Positions 18,234 through 25,467 of a stretch of 64,000 nucleotides of DNA are shown here, in pieces; within the stretch, counting starts at the first letter, position 1; every line of letters starts with the position of its first letter. Under the pieces are notes generated by a model, which searched no databases, was not told where the DNA came from, and saw only the letters and a program-made list of their open reading frames with translations. Made by a program: the position numbers and the translations under genes. This DNA comes from Mesobacillus sp. AQ2. Lineage in GTDB: Bacteria > Bacillota > Bacilli > Bacillales > Cytobacillaceae. The DNA lies in NCBI RefSeq assembly GCF_030122805.1, contig NZ_CP126080.1, positions 4,655,501-4,719,500 on the forward strand. The letters run 5' to 3'.

Positions 18234-18467
18234 TCAACCGCCGGAAACAGGCGGTATGAAGGCAATTGTGTCTCCTTCTTTAATGACTTCATCATTAGAT
18301 GAAAATTCTTCATTGATCGCTGTCATTGAAGTATCAAGCTTTTGGACACCATATTTTTCTGCGACTATTTGCTTCAGTTCGGCAACTGTCTTGCCTGCTG
18401 CTTCGATTTCGACTGATTCATGGCCTGCTTCGTCACGCAGGTGGGCAAAAAATAATATTTTATTCAT
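18234..18467 (-). CDS. moaD: Molybdopterin synthase small subunit MoaD
   Basis: Ubiquitin-fold sulfur carrier of 77 residues. It ends in PPVSGG; the C-terminal Gly-Gly becomes the thiocarboxylate that donates sulfur to precursor Z. The start ATG is preceded by GAGAAGGATCTC, inside the end of moaE; the two genes overlap by 8 bp, so translation is coupled. Adenylated by MoeB encoded next. Confidence 0.94.
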   Translation of the reverse strand: MNKILFFAHLRDEAGHESVEIEAAGKTVAELKQIVAEKYGVQKLDTSMTAINEEFSSNDEVIKEGDTIAFIPPVSGG

Positions 18468-18924
18468 TGAGATCCTTCTCCTCCGGTTTCCCTGTCGGAT
18501 ATGGGACAGTTTCTAGTTGGTTGCCAATCCATTCTTCCCCGTCTTCCCAATGCTCTTTCTTCCAGATTGGGACGATTTCCTTGATGCGCTCGATCGCATA
18601 ACGATTGGCTTCATATGCATCGTTGCGGTGAGGTGTGGAAACGGCGATCACGACAGCAATATCCGTGATGTCGAGCTTGCCGACCCGATGGGTGATCGCG
18701 ACCTGCGCGCCATCCCAGCGTTCCTGGATTTCCGTGCCAATCTGCTCAAGCTTTTTGACAGCCATCGGCTCATAAGCTTCATATATAAGATAAAGGGTTT
18801 TCTTTCCCTTCGTCAATTCACGGACAGTGCCAATGAATGTCGTGATTGCCCCTGCTTCACGCTGGACCACTTTATCAATGACAGATTGAACGTTGATTGG
18901 ATCTTTCGCTATTTCATAATTCAT
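18460..18924 (-). CDS. moaE: Molybdopterin synthase large subunit MoaE
   Basis: Catalytic subunit that converts cyclic pyranopterin monophosphate to molybdopterin, using MoaD as sulfur donor. From ATG 18924 (MNYEIAKDP) it is 154 residues; GAGGTGATTTTG precedes this start, whereas the frame extends 18 codons upstream without a ribosome site. Family motifs AITTFIGTVRE, YEAYEPMA and ITHRVGKLDI are present, with the conserved Lys/Arg of the active site. It overlaps moaD by 8 bp. The upstream gap to moeA contains a MITE and a single repeat unit. Confidence 0.94.
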   Translation of the reverse strand: MNYEIAKDPINVQSVIDKVVQREAGAITTFIGTVRELTKGKKTLYLIYEAYEPMAVKKLEQIGTEIQERWDGAQVAITHRVGKLDITDIAVVIAVSTPHRNDAYEANRYAIERIKEIVPIWKKEHWEDGEEWIGNQLETVPYPTGKPEEKDLNE

Positions 18925-18968
18925 CAAAATCACCTCAATAAACTGATCCGGATCAGGATTTAATATGT

Positions 18969-19020
18969 TTATGGACACTTTTTCCGGGTTCTGGCTCCGT
19001 TTTGTCCATTAGAGTGTCCC
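18969..19020. repeat. Single 52-bp repeat unit
   Basis: Contains TATGGACACTTTTTC and TTTTGTCCATTAGAG, the same landmarks and spacing as the six-unit array at 30.8-31.1 kb. It shows that the unit also occurs singly and dispersed. It abuts the left target duplication of the MITE at 19030. Confidence 0.75.
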
Positions 19021-19029
19021 TTTAAAAAT

Positions 19030-19212
19030 GGCTCTGTTAAACAAGACTGTTGATTTTCGTTCCAGGCGCATCGCTTTCCGCGGGGCTGGCGCTGAGCCTC
19101 CTCGTCGCTCTGCTCCTGCGGGGTCTCACCTGACCAGCTGCGCCCGCAGGAGTCTACGCGCCTTCCACTACAATCAACAGGTGTATAAACATCATTGGGC
19201 TTTAACAGAGCC
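19030..19212. mobile_element. MITE-B, GC-rich 183-bp element
   Basis: Bounded by terminal inverted repeats GGCTCTGTTAAAC and GCTTTAACAGAGCC and flanked by a perfect 8-bp duplication TTAAAAAT (19022-19029 and 19213-19220). The GC-rich interior has GTTGATT and AATCAAC near its ends, so the whole can fold on itself. It encodes no transposase; a 62-codon ORF across it lacks a ribosome site. The right duplication includes the TAA stop of the adjacent moeA-type gene. I recall closely similar repeats as widespread in Bacillaceae. Confidence 0.88.
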
Positions 19213-21132
19213 TTAAAAATAAACAGGCTCAGGATTCTCAACAACTGCGTATCCGCCAATTTTGTCGACTTCGGCTTTGAAGGACTGTGATTGGATCACT
19301 GACCTTAACCATATACCCTTTTCGCTTTCGAAGAATGCTTTTGTCATCAGCAAATCGTAGCTTTCGTCTGCGACCGGGATGAAGTCGAGCCCCATTGCCC
19401 TGGCAGCCGGGAATATGCCGAGTCCCGCCGCATTGTCGTTCCCCTTCACTTCAGCAGCGACGCTCAAATGGGAGAACATTTCACGGTCATAGCCGTTGAC
19501 CTGGTCTGCGTCAATGCCTGCATCTTTTAACATTAAATCAAACAGGATCCGTGTACCGGCGCCTTTTTGCCTGTTGGCATAATCTGCGCCCTTCACAGCG
19601 ATGTCGCTGACATTTTCGATTCCGAGCGGATTGCCTTTTGGCAGCATCCAGCCCTGGGTTCTTTTCAAGAAAGGATAAAGGACTGCGTCTTGCCCGGCAA
19701 GAAATTTCCTTACGTAGGTAACATTATATTCTTTCGTCTCCGGGTCAAGCAAATGAATGCCCGCTACATGGGCTTCCCCTTTTCTGATTGCCATCAAACC
19801 GGCCATGCTGCCAACATGGGAAGAAACAATTTTCATGTCGGTGCGCTGATTTTTGAGCTGGGAGGACAAAAGGTCAATCGTCAAGTCATGGCTGCCGCTG
19901 AAGACGATCGCGTTCTTGATTTCTTCAACCGGTCTGTATAGCTCGACCTCGACGGTATCTCCCTGTTCATATCCTAACTCCTCGGGCGGAACAACGAGCA
20001 AGCCGTCCGCACGCACCAGTGACATCGTGACGCCCGCCGCGCGTGTCAGCGGATTGGCGACAAATTGTCCATCCACATAGCCGATATTCATTCGGACAAA
20101 GTCCTCCGCCCCCATTGTGGAGACGATCCTGCGGCCAAGCTTCACTTCTAGCTTTGGCCTTTCGGGTTCTGGTATCCCCAGATACTTGCAAACGAGCGGC
20201 CTGACGAACCACTCAAGCGCCATGTAGGCCGACACTGGATATCCAGGCACGCCTACGACCACTTTATCTTTAATTTTCCCAAGGATGACTGGCTTACCCG
20301 GCCTTGTCGCGACACCATGGGTAAAAACAGTGCCTAGCTCCTCAAGGATGTGTACGGTATAATCTTTTGAACCTGCGGAAGAACCAGCATTAATCACGAC
20401 AATATCAGATGTTTCTACCGCGTTCAGCAATGCTTCCCTGATTTTTTCCGGTTCATCCTTCACGATTGGATGCAAATAAGGGTTGCCGCCCCAATCTTCT
20501 ACATATGCGCTAAAAACGGTGCCATTGAACTCGATGATCCTTCCTGAAGACAGCGACGCATCTGCGCTGACCAGTTCATTTCCTGTCGGGATGATCGTTA
20601 CCAGCGGTTTCTTCACAACGCACACTTCGGTCACCTGTGCTGCAAGGAGTGCGCCAAGGTCGGCAGGACGCAGCTGATGCCCCTGCGTGAACAACATCTC
20701 CTCCTGGACGATATCCTCACCGATCGGGCGGATATGCTGCCAGGGAGTTGCCGGCTCGATGATTTCGATGGTCTCATCGTCAATGACATGAATGTTTTCG
20801 ACCATAATGACGGCATTGAACTCTTGCGGGATCGCATTACCGGTATCAACGTATTTAAACTGCTCATCCTTTTTTAAATGGAGCGGGCGCTGCTCATGGG
20901 CTTCATAAGTATCCTCAGCGTTGACAGCAACTCCATCCATCGCGGATGCATGGTAAAAAGGCATCGACACATTGGCGAAAACAGGTTCAGCAGTAATTCG
21001 GCCAAGGGCAGCGGCAGCCGGAATCCATTCTTTTTCCTGAGGCAGGTCGAACGCAGCCAGCACTTCATCTCTGGCTTGCACGCGCGGCTTGTCTTCAAGA
21101 TAAATCTTTCGGTTATAACGTATTTGGTCCAT
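19213..21132 (-). CDS. MoeA-type molybdopterin molybdotransferase fused to a periplasmic-binding-like domain
   Basis: A 639-residue two-part protein. Residues about 1-400 are MoeA-like: SMPFYHASAMDGVAVNAEDT near the N-terminus, then PTGNELV, INAGSSAGSKDYT and the VGVPGYPVSAYMALEWF loop of the MogA-like domain. Residues about 410-639 resemble a type-2 periplasmic-binding / LysR-effector fold (SGSHDLTIDLLSS, GSMAGLMAIRKGEAHVAGIHL, GAGTRILFDLML). This domain may sense or deliver oxyanion or cofactor. It begins 13 nt after a canonical moeA. Its stop codon lies in a MITE target duplication. Precise function unproven. Confidence 0.9.
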   Translation of the reverse strand: MDQIRYNRKIYLEDKPRVQARDEVLAAFDLPQEKEWIPAAAALGRITAEPVFANVSMPFYHASAMDGVAVNAEDTYEAHEQRPLHLKKDEQFKYVDTGNAIPQEFNAVIMVENIHVIDDETIEIIEPATPWQHIRPIGEDIVQEEMLFTQGHQLRPADLGALLAAQVTEVCVVKKPLVTIIPTGNELVSADASLSSGRIIEFNGTVFSAYVEDWGGNPYLHPIVKDEPEKIREALLNAVETSDIVVINAGSSAGSKDYTVHILEELGTVFTHGVATRPGKPVILGKIKDKVVVGVPGYPVSAYMALEWFVRPLVCKYLGIPEPERPKLEVKLGRRIVSTMGAEDFVRMNIGYVDGQFVANPLTRAAGVTMSLVRADGLLVVPPEELGYEQGDTVEVELYRPVEEIKNAIVFSGSHDLTIDLLSSQLKNQRTDMKIVSSHVGSMAGLMAIRKGEAHVAGIHLLDPETKEYNVTYVRKFLAGQDAVLYPFLKRTQGWMLPKGNPLGIENVSDIAVKGADYANRQKGAGTRILFDLMLKDAGIDADQVNGYDREMFSHLSVAAEVKGNDNAAGLGIFPAARAMGLDFIPVADESYDLLMTKAFFESEKGIWLRSVIQSQSFKAEVDKIGGYAVVENPEPVYF

Positions 21133-21145
21133 GATGCTGCTCCCC

Positions 21146-22378
21146 CTATCTCGTCAAAATGACTGGAACGTATTCGCCTTGAGAAATCCCCTCTTTTTCG
21201 GAAACAATCTCCACGATTCCATCGCTTTTTACCAAAGTTGTGATCAGGCCTGATTTGCCGATGATCGGCTCGGCCCACCATTCTCCATCTCTTTCCTCAA
21301 GTCTCACCCTGATATAGTCAGATCGCCCTGGTGAGGAGGCAATATTTTTAACAATCCGGGCAAAAATCCGCTCGGGCTTCTGTTCGTATTTTTCACCCTT
21401 CAGCTTCCTGAAGACCTGTTCGCCAAACAGCTTGAAGATGATCATTGCCGATGCTGGATGCCCCGGCAGTCCGATGACCGGTTTTCCATCCGCCACCGCT
21501 AGAATCGTCGGCTTGCCTGGCTTGATCGAGATTCCATGGACAAATACGCCTGGATCTCCAAGTGACTGGATGACCTCGGTCGTGTAATCCTTCGTGCCAA
21601 CAGAACTTCCCCCTGATAAAATAAGGCAGTCCGCCTGTTCATACAATTCGCGGGCCTTGCTTGCGAACTCCTGATAGTCATCGCGGGTGATGCCGCCATA
21701 TATGACCTCGATGTCCCATTCATTGGCCAGGCCTTTGACAGTCAGGTAATTGATATCGCGGATTTGCCCGGTTTCAAGTGTTTTGGTTTCATAAGGAACG
21801 ATTTCGTCCCCTGAAGAAAGGTAAGCAGCTTTCAGTTTGCGGTAGACTTTCACCTCGGAAACGCCTAGTGCCGCCAGGGCTCCGAGCTCCTGAGGCCGCA
21901 ATTTTGTCCCTTGTGTCAACAGCACCTCGCCTGAGCGGATATCTTCCCCTGATCGGATGACGTTTTCGCCCGGGGCAATCTGCTTGTAAGTATTCAACAG
22001 CCCGCCGATTTCCTCGCTATGCTCGATCATCAGGACGCTGTCGCTGCCCGGAGGAAGCATTCCGCCCGTCGGGACATAGATTGCTTCTCCCCTGCCCACC
22101 GGTTTTACTGCTTCTTCGCCCATATGGACCTCACCGGCGACATTCAGGAATCCAGGCATGGATTCAGAAGAGCCATAGGTGTCCCTGGCGATGACGGCAT
22201 AACCATCAACGGTCGATCGGTCAAAGCCCGGCACATTTTCTTCTGCTCTGATGTCCTCGGCCAGGATGTAATGAAGTGCCTCATCAAGCGTGCGAACCTC
22301 GGTTTCTTTGATCTTGCTGATTTTCTCATCAATTAACGCAAAGGTATCTTCAACCGTTTTCACTTTGAAAAATTGCAT
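21146..22378 (-). CDS. moeA: Molybdopterin molybdotransferase MoeA
   Basis: Inserts molybdate into adenylylated molybdopterin. It has 410 residues from ATG 22378 (MQFFKVKT), with AGGAAAG upstream; an in-frame upstream ATG would add 23 residues unlike the family. Motifs: PGFDRSTVDGYAV, VPTGGMLPPGSDSV, LSSGDEIV, LSGGSSVGTKDYT and GLPGHPASAMI, all typical of MoeA. C-terminal domain IV follows. It lies between mobA and the MoeA-fusion gene in the formate dehydrogenase operon, so two MoeA-like enzymes are made together. Confidence 0.95.
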   Translation of the reverse strand: MQFFKVKTVEDTFALIDEKISKIKETEVRTLDEALHYILAEDIRAEENVPGFDRSTVDGYAVIARDTYGSSESMPGFLNVAGEVHMGEEAVKPVGRGEAIYVPTGGMLPPGSDSVLMIEHSEEIGGLLNTYKQIAPGENVIRSGEDIRSGEVLLTQGTKLRPQELGALAALGVSEVKVYRKLKAAYLSSGDEIVPYETKTLETGQIRDINYLTVKGLANEWDIEVIYGGITRDDYQEFASKARELYEQADCLILSGGSSVGTKDYTTEVIQSLGDPGVFVHGISIKPGKPTILAVADGKPVIGLPGHPASAMIIFKLFGEQVFRKLKGEKYEQKPERIFARIVKNIASSPGRSDYIRVRLEERDGEWWAEPIIGKSGLITTLVKSDGIVEIVSEKEGISQGEYVPVILTR

Positions 22379-22409
22379 GCTGCCTATCTTCCTTTCTGGC
22401 ACCTGAAAA

Positions 22410-23009
22410 CTATTCCCCGGATTCCGTCCACTTCTTCGCATTTTCATATTCTTCGGGATGGTTCATATTGAAAAAGACGCGTTCAAGATTGTTTCCGCAA
22501 TAGAGTTGCAAATCTGACTCATCGAGGTATCGGACATTCAGTTTTTCAAGCATATGCCTGATCCTCAACGTTCCGTCCTCAATGCATTTCACCGCTTCGC
22601 GGGCCACGCGTTTTTGGTACGCCGCAAAAAGCGGATGCTTCCGGCCATCACTGACGGGCACGACTGCATCGTGGTGCTTGAGGGCTTTCACAAGGTTCTC
22701 GGCAAGCTCTGCGGATACAAATGGCATATCACAGGCAACGATGAAATTCTCTTCGTAATCTGATGCCTCGAGCCCCGCATGTATTCCCGCCAGCGGTCCA
22801 GAACCCGGATATTGGTCTGTCACACTTTTGATATTTAAAAATTGATAGGTTTCAGGATCATTTGTTACTAGAATTATATCATCAAAAACGTGCTGTAACT
22901 CATCCTTAATTCTCTCAATATTCGTTTTTTCGTGAAATTTCAGGAGAGCTTTATTCGTTCCCATCCTGCTAGATTTGCCGCCTGCTAAAATAATCGCTCC
23001 GGCTTTCAT
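22410..23009 (-). CDS. mobA: Molybdenum cofactor guanylyltransferase MobA
   Basis: Adds GMP to molybdenum cofactor to make the bis-MGD form used by DMSO-reductase-family enzymes such as the formate dehydrogenase encoded here. It has 199 residues from ATG 23009 with AGAAGGTG upstream. The nucleotidyltransferase signature LAGGKSSRMGTNKALL is at the N-terminus, followed by PGSGPLAGIHAGLE and VACDMPFVS metal-binding Asp. It starts 16 nt after the fdhE stop. Confidence 0.94.
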   Translation of the reverse strand: MKAGAIILAGGKSSRMGTNKALLKFHEKTNIERIKDELQHVFDDIILVTNDPETYQFLNIKSVTDQYPGSGPLAGIHAGLEASDYEENFIVACDMPFVSAELAENLVKALKHHDAVVPVSDGRKHPLFAAYQKRVAREAVKCIEDGTLRIRHMLEKLNVRYLDESDLQLYCGNNLERVFFNMNHPEEYENAKKWTESGE

Positions 23010-23025
23010 CCCACAGCACCTTCTT

Positions 23026-23835
23026 TTAATTTGTCTGTTTGGTTTCCCCAGCGGCTTTGTAGCCATTTTCCTGTGCAACAAAATCGAGGTGGATTGTATT
23101 CAAGTCTAGCATTGCCGGTGTCGGCTTCACAATATATTGTCTTGTATCGATTACTTTCGTGTAGCCCTTGCATTCCTCACAAACCTGGATCTGGGCAGCG
23201 GACTCACCCTCGATGGTCAGGAACTGGACTGTTTCATGATCTTCATTGCCACAATGCGAGCATGTAATGCGTTTATCATGCCAGTGGGCCAGACAGCGAG
23301 GGCAATGCAATACCTTTTTTCCTCCGTCTTCCAGCTGAGCAAGGCGGACTGGTTCACCGCAGACAGGACATCCGGCGCCGTGAACAGCATATTGGATTTC
23401 ATCCTGGACTTTTTCAGCGGTCAGCTGCAAATAGGGACGCAGCACGGTTTCGGCGATAAATTGGGGAATCCACGCATCGACACCCTGCTCTTCTGCAAAG
23501 CTGGCAAAATAAATATGGTTAAAAGCAAAAGCCTCATCAATCCAGCGTGTTGCTGTCTCTTCATCTAATAGTCTCTTGATTGATTCCATTGTTTTTTCGA
23601 GCTCTGGTTGATACTTCGCTAAAAGTTCACCTATATCCTCTATCCACTGTAAGAATAGGGGAATATCAAAATCAATGGCCGTCAATGCAGCGACAGGCAC
23701 CCCTGTTTCCATGGCCGCTTTGTCAAGCTTAGGCTCGATACGGTCAGGGTTGAGTGATGTTTTCCATTGTTCCTGCAACGTGATAATATCTTTCTGCAGT
23801 TTCTGGTACTCTTTTGAGACAACGGACTTTTTCAT
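23026..23835 (-). CDS. fdhE: Formate dehydrogenase accessory protein FdhE
   Basis: Needed for assembly of respiratory formate dehydrogenases; binds iron through rubredoxin-like Cys pairs. It has 269 residues. Four CxxC motifs are visible in the C-terminal half: CPVC, CPRC, CSHC and CEEC. The N-terminal half is helical. It follows the membrane subunit gene after a hairpin, which may set lower expression of the accessory gene. The operon position supports FdhE over other zinc-ribbon proteins. Confidence 0.92.
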   Translation of the reverse strand: MKKSVVSKEYQKLQKDIITLQEQWKTSLNPDRIEPKLDKAAMETGVPVAALTAIDFDIPLFLQWIEDIGELLAKYQPELEKTMESIKRLLDEETATRWIDEAFAFNHIYFASFAEEQGVDAWIPQFIAETVLRPYLQLTAEKVQDEIQYAVHGAGCPVCGEPVRLAQLEDGGKKVLHCPRCLAHWHDKRITCSHCGNEDHETVQFLTIEGESAAQIQVCEECKGYTKVIDTRQYIVKPTPAMLDLNTIHLDFVAQENGYKAAGETKQTN

Positions 23836-23887
23836 TGCTGTAGCCTCTTTTCATCAGATTTTATTAAGCGGCGACGATTTAAATTTT

Positions 23888-23922
23888 GAGGGAATGGGCC
23901 CATTTGGTGAACCCATTCCCTC
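23888..23922. terminator. Inverted repeat between cytochrome subunit and fdhE
   Basis: GAGGGAATGGG pairs perfectly with CCCATTCCCTC around a 13-nt loop. On the minus strand it is followed by AAAATTTAAATC rather than a T-run, so it may be a stabilising or attenuating mRNA hairpin within the operon rather than a true terminator. Confidence 0.5.
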
Positions 23923-23933
23923 TGTCAAAGGTT

Positions 23934-24641
23934 TTAAGCGCCTTTTTTCTTGTTCTTGCCTTTGTCAAGATCAGGGAAGTTGCCTTTCTTGACTTCTTCT
24001 TCATACCATTCTGTATAGTGGTCTTTTGCCCACTCTGCCGGAACCTCACCTGTAATGACGCCCGTATATCCTGGACGTGAATTTTTGTGGATGACACTCA
24101 GATAGATGTGGCCGACCACGACTGCGATCGCAAGACCGAAGCCAACGTTATGGGCGACATATGCCCACTGAACCATTGCTTTCGGGAACAAGGCCGGGAA
24201 CCACATCGGGAATCCCGAACCGATGATCAAAATTGCTGTGAAGATCTGGATGATCGAGTTGATTTTTTCACCCGCGTTGAAGAATGTCTGTTTTACATGC
24301 TTGAACTTAAAGCCGAACAGTTCTTTAACGAACTCCGTGAAAAACTGGATATCCCTCTTTTTCCAGGTAACGAGTTCCTTGCCCCAGCGAAGCAGGCCTT
24401 TTGGATCCATGATCATCCAGATGAAAGTCGGCGTGACGAACGCGACAGCGAAAATCCTATGGAGCAATCTGGCACCTTCTGGTCCGCCAAGCACAGGGTA
24501 TAGCCAGTCAAACCATTCTGTATACATCGGCAAGGCCGTGATATACAGGGCGAAGAATGAAATGGCGTTCACAGCATGCGCTAAGACAAAGCCTTTTGAA
24601 AAACGTTTGACCTTCACACCTGAGTACTGCGTTTTACTCAT
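23934..24641 (-). CDS. Formate dehydrogenase cytochrome b subunit (gamma)
   Basis: Membrane subunit that passes electrons from the iron-sulfur subunit to menaquinone. It has 235 residues from ATG 24641 (MSKTQYSG), chosen for its GGAGGTGG site. Four membrane segments can be seen. Candidate heme His residues are in FVLAHAVNAISFF, ARLLHRIFAV, AYVAHNVGF and VVGHIYLSVIH, the di-heme b pattern of FdnI-type subunits. The C-terminus is very basic (KGKNKKKGA). It overlaps the beta subunit gene by 8 bp. Confidence 0.92.
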   Translation of the reverse strand: MSKTQYSGVKVKRFSKGFVLAHAVNAISFFALYITALPMYTEWFDWLYPVLGGPEGARLLHRIFAVAFVTPTFIWMIMDPKGLLRWGKELVTWKKRDIQFFTEFVKELFGFKFKHVKQTFFNAGEKINSIIQIFTAILIIGSGFPMWFPALFPKAMVQWAYVAHNVGFGLAIAVVVGHIYLSVIHKNSRPGYTGVITGEVPAEWAKDHYTEWYEEEVKKGNFPDLDKGKNKKKGA

Positions 24642-25467
24642 GGCTGCCACCTCCATCTTCTTCATGGCCTTTGTCCTCTTTATTGAACAGCTTATTGCTG
24701 ACGAATGCGCCAACAAGTGCCATGCTTGTCGCTCCAAGCATCATTTTGCCGATTGGCTGTGCGTAATCCTTCCAGACTACCGCTGAAGTTGGAACCTTAG
24801 GCTTTTCAGGCAATCCGTAAACGGAAGGCTTTTCAGCTAGGACATAAATCGTATGTGTACCGCCGACTCCTTCTGGGTTGTAGATCATGGCGTTAGGGAA
24901 ACGGCCCTTGATTTCGCTCAGGCGCTTTTCAGCTTTCTTGAGCATTTCATCTTTTGTGCCGAACTCCATTGCGTCTGTATGGCAGGTAGTGACACAAGCC
25001 GGCTGCATGCCTTCCTCAAGGCGGTCAACACACATCGTGCATTTCTGGGCCTTCTTGTATTCCTTGCCATTCTTGTCTTTGTATGTTGCCAGCTGGACGA
25101 CATCGAATGGGCAGTTCTGTACACAGTAGCCGCAGCCAACGCATTTATCCGTGTTCACATCGACCGTGCCGAATTCTGTGTAGTGCATGGCATCCTCCGG
25201 GCACACCTTAACGCAGGCAGCTTCCGTACAATGGAAACAGGATGAATGACGGAAAAGGTATTCAAGATTTCCTTTTCCGTTTTCGTGTTCAATGAATGAC
25301 AGCACGTTCCAGGTATTTGCCGTTACATTCGCATGTGATTGGACGCTGCCCTGGAAAGCTTCCGGCTCAGCCGGAAGGTCATTCCAGTTTTTGCAGGCGA
25401 CCATACATGCGCGGCAGCCATCACACTTGGTCACGTCAACAAATTTTACATATTCAGCCTTCGCCAT
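24634..25467 (-). CDS. Formate dehydrogenase iron-sulfur subunit (beta)
   Basis: Electron-transfer subunit with four [4Fe-4S] clusters. Cys motifs in order: CDGCRACMVACKNW (12-25), CFHCTEAACVKVCP, CVGCGYCVQNCPFD and CTMC with a later CVTTC. A hydrophobic helix near the C-terminus (MLGATSMALVGAFV) anchors it to the membrane. It has 277 residues. It overlaps both neighbours (1 bp with the alpha gene, 8 bp with the cytochrome gene), so the three structural genes are translationally coupled. Confidence 0.95.
   Translation of the reverse strand: MAKAEYVKFVDVTKCDGCRACMVACKNWNDLPAEPEAFQGSVQSHANVTANTWNVLSFIEHENGKGNLEYLFRHSSCFHCTEAACVKVCPEDAMHYTEFGTVDVNTDKCVGCGYCVQNCPFDVVQLATYKDKNGKEYKKAQKCTMCVDRLEEGMQPACVTTCHTDAMEFGTKDEMLKKAEKRLSEIKGRFPNAMIYNPEGVGGTHTIYVLAEKPSVYGLPEKPKVPTSAVVWKDYAQPIGKMMLGATSMALVGAFVSNKLFNKEDKGHEEDGGGSHE

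Noticed and set aside
19028..19216. 62-codon ORF in MITE-B
   Set aside because: It spans the element from end to end, lacks a ribosome site, and follows from GC-rich inverted sequence.
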